From Azophilus sp965221465 (GTDB lineage: Bacteria; Pseudomonadota; Gammaproteobacteria; Pseudomonadales; Azotimanducaceae): a stretch of DNA of 64,000 bases. Within the stretch, counting starts at the first letter, position 1. Every line of letters begins with the position of its first letter. The notes under the pieces were generated by a model. It did no database searches, was not told where the DNA came from, and saw only the letters and a list, made by a program, of their open reading frames with translations. The translations under genes and the position numbers were made by a program. Below, one piece after another: positions 62,911 to 64,000 of the stretch. The stretch covers positions 1,674,001 through 1,738,000 of the forward strand of contig OZ244892.1 of assembly GCA_965221465.1 (NCBI GenBank), written 5' to 3'.

Positions 62911-62939
62911 TGTGCAGGTGGGGCTGACGCACCGCTTAC

Positions 62940-63204
62940 GGAAATTCGCTTCCGCGGAACCGTTGGTCACGATGACATCGTCCGGGCCGCGCCCTGCATA
63001 GAGGGCCGCAATTGTCTCACGCAGCGAAATTGCGCCGTTCGTCCAGCCGTATCCGAGCTCCAGCGACCGGAGTTCCGCGATCTCCTCTTCGGAAAGCAAC
63101 TCGTTGAGGGACATGGGATGGACGCCACTGTCCGACAGATTCAACCCGACACTGTTTTCATGCAGGGATTGAATGCGCTCGAGCGCAAATTCTTCGATTT
63201 TCAT
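62940..63204 (-). pseudogene. PLP aminotransferase, N-terminal part cut off by IS66
   Basis: This fragment begins MKIEEFALERIQSLHENSVG, continues through LSDSGVHPMSLNELLSEEEI and LELGYGWTNGAISLRETIAA, and ends DDVIVTNGSAEANF at the insertion. It is the start of the aminotransferase whose remainder lies at 59528-60387. The original start is unambiguous, 67 bp after the sulfotransferase gene. Confidence 0.88.
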
Positions 63205-63270
63205 GCGACTATCGGTTCGCCCCTTTGAAATGCCTCAGGAACGAACGTTCCCGGCCAAGCCTGAAACGCT

Positions 63271-64000
63271 TCACAGTACCCCCCTCCCTGCAAGGGCGTT
63301 GCCGAGCGGCCGGAGGTGGCTTTCGTAGCTCCGCCATCTGCCCACCGAACTCGTGTACACCGGTTGCCTCACCTGCGCCAGGCTGGCCGTCAGGGAGGGC
63401 GTCTCCAGTTCGTGAAAGTCGAGCACCTGCGGACTCCATTGCAACTCGAGGTACTCGAAAAGCTGTCGGGAGACGGACTCCGGATCCTCGACGAGGCTTT
63501 CGTAATCCAGGTGAAAGATCTTTCCGGGCAGCGTGGAATCCCAATGCTGCATCAACTTGCGGTAGGCGCAAAAATACTCGGCCAGATCGTCGAGCTCGTA
63601 GGAAAATGGGTAGGCCTGCTGAAAAAGGGTCTTGAACATGGCAAAGCAGGCATCCATGGGGTCACGGCGCAGATGCACGATCTTTGCCCTCGGAAGTGCC
63701 CTTGCAATCAGGCCGCAATAGAGAAAGTTGAGTGGCAGCTTGTCGATGAAGCGCCGCTCTTCGGTTGTGTGTGCCTGCACGCTTTCAACGTAGTCGCGCC
63801 CGAGCCTGGCAAAATCCATTCGCGCCGAAAGCCTGACCAGTTCGGTCCCCGCCGGCGCCGTTCCCGACGACATGGTTCTGGCCTGTGCCATCAGGCACGC
63901 GGCAAAGTCGTTCCTTTCGCCGGCCGAGCAAACATCGCCATGCGATGCAACGATCCGCTCTGCGAGTGTGGTGCCGGTGCGCGGCAGGCCGACGATGAAG
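63271..64000 (-). CDS. Sulfotransferase-family protein (5' end outside the window)
   Basis: The visible part begins at the right edge with FIVGLPRTGTTLAERIVASH, the PAPS 5'-phosphosulfate loop of Sulfotransfer_3-type enzymes. Then come FIDKLPLNFLYCGLIARALP and AKIVHLRRDPMDACFAMFKT, which hold the 3'-phosphate-binding Arg region. The C-terminus has SSVGRWRSYESHLRPLG. The family transfers sulfate from PAPS to small molecules or peptides. It is the first visible gene of the operon continuing into the aminotransferase. The target is unknown, and the N-terminus is not in the window. Confidence 0.88.
   Translation of the reverse strand, partial: FIVGLPRTGTTLAERIVASHGDVCSAGERNDFAACLMAQARTMSSGTAPAGTELVRLSARMDFARLGRDYVESVQAHTTEERRFIDKLPLNFLYCGLIARALPRAKIVHLRRDPMDACFAMFKTLFQQAYPFSYELDDLAEYFCAYRKLMQHWDSTLPGKIFHLDYESLVEDPESVSRQLFEYLELQWSPQVLDFHELETPSLTASLAQVRQPVYTSSVGRWRSYESHLRPLGNALAGRGVL

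Larger units (their letters stand above)
60388..62939 (+). mobile_element. IS66-family insertion sequence, about 2.55 kb
   Basis: The ends GTAAGCGGTACGCCGACCCC (left) and GTAAGCGGTGCGTCAGCCCC (right, complement) form imperfect terminal inverted repeats starting GTAA, as expected for IS66. The element is flanked by GGAAATTCG at 60379-60387 and 62940-62948, a target duplication of 8-9 bp (IS66 makes 8). It carries tnpA, tnpB and tnpC in order. Intact genes and matching flanks suggest a recent insertion. It splits an aminotransferase gene. Confidence 0.95.

Overview
The window is a GC-rich chromosomal segment, most likely from a gammaproteobacterium, possibly an uncultured marine or host-associated lineage. 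I infer this from the compact TCA block sdhCDAB-sucAB-lpd-sucCD with gltA alongside, from aroC next to prmB, and from a DUF4892 gene beside htpG. The genus cannot be named from the sequence alone.

Positions 1-16400 are a defence island built round a type I-G (formerly I-U) CRISPR-Cas system in two divergent blocks. The interference operon cas3-cas8g(csb3)-cas7g(csb1)-cas5/6(csb2) lies on the minus strand with overlapping stops and starts and runs off the left edge. The adaptation block, a cas4-cas1 fusion and cas2, lies on the plus strand and is followed by a leader and an array of 42 repeats (12237-15229). Between the blocks are a broken vapBC pair, a WYL regulator, a decayed AlbA_2/Schlafen-type gene, a GPP34 (GOLPH3-like) gene and an AAA ATPase gene directly upstream of cas4-cas1. 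After the array comes a DUF6036 nucleotidyltransferase-like gene overlapping a small partner gene.

Positions 16400-28900 hold housekeeping and metabolic genes: an NHL-repeat protein, the SRP RNA (ffs), queF, endonuclease V, a circularly permuted ATP-grasp gene that has lost its alpha-E part, a transglutaminase, a cupin, aroC, prmB, a DUF4892 gene and htpG behind a sigma-32-like promoter. Positions 28900-44200 carry the TCA-cycle cluster on the minus strand, a FAD-linked 2-hydroxyacid dehydrogenase, and gltA on the plus strand. Two copies of a strongly structured repeat of about 240 bp sit between sdhA and sdhB and upstream of gltA.

Positions 44200-64000 contain a quinohemoprotein dehydrogenase, an Asp/Glu-racemase homologue, a 3-hydroxyisobutyrate-dehydrogenase-like gene, the selenocysteine cassette selA-selB-selC, and a TonB-dependent receptor. 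They end with a minus-strand operon (sulfotransferase, PLP aminotransferase, ornithine-cyclodeaminase-like protein, small ORF, CocE/NonD hydrolase, amidohydrolase) whose aminotransferase gene is split by an IS66-family element.

Two signals stand out. First, three places outside the array show a 36-38 bp duplicated segment flanking a 35-37 bp unique segment. These are the dimensions of this CRISPR array, and they suggest ectopic spacer integration by Cas1-Cas2; one of them breaks the vapB antitoxin. Second, the sdhB and gltA repeats share a 32-bp stem with compensatory base changes and G-U pairs only on the strand sense to the downstream gene.
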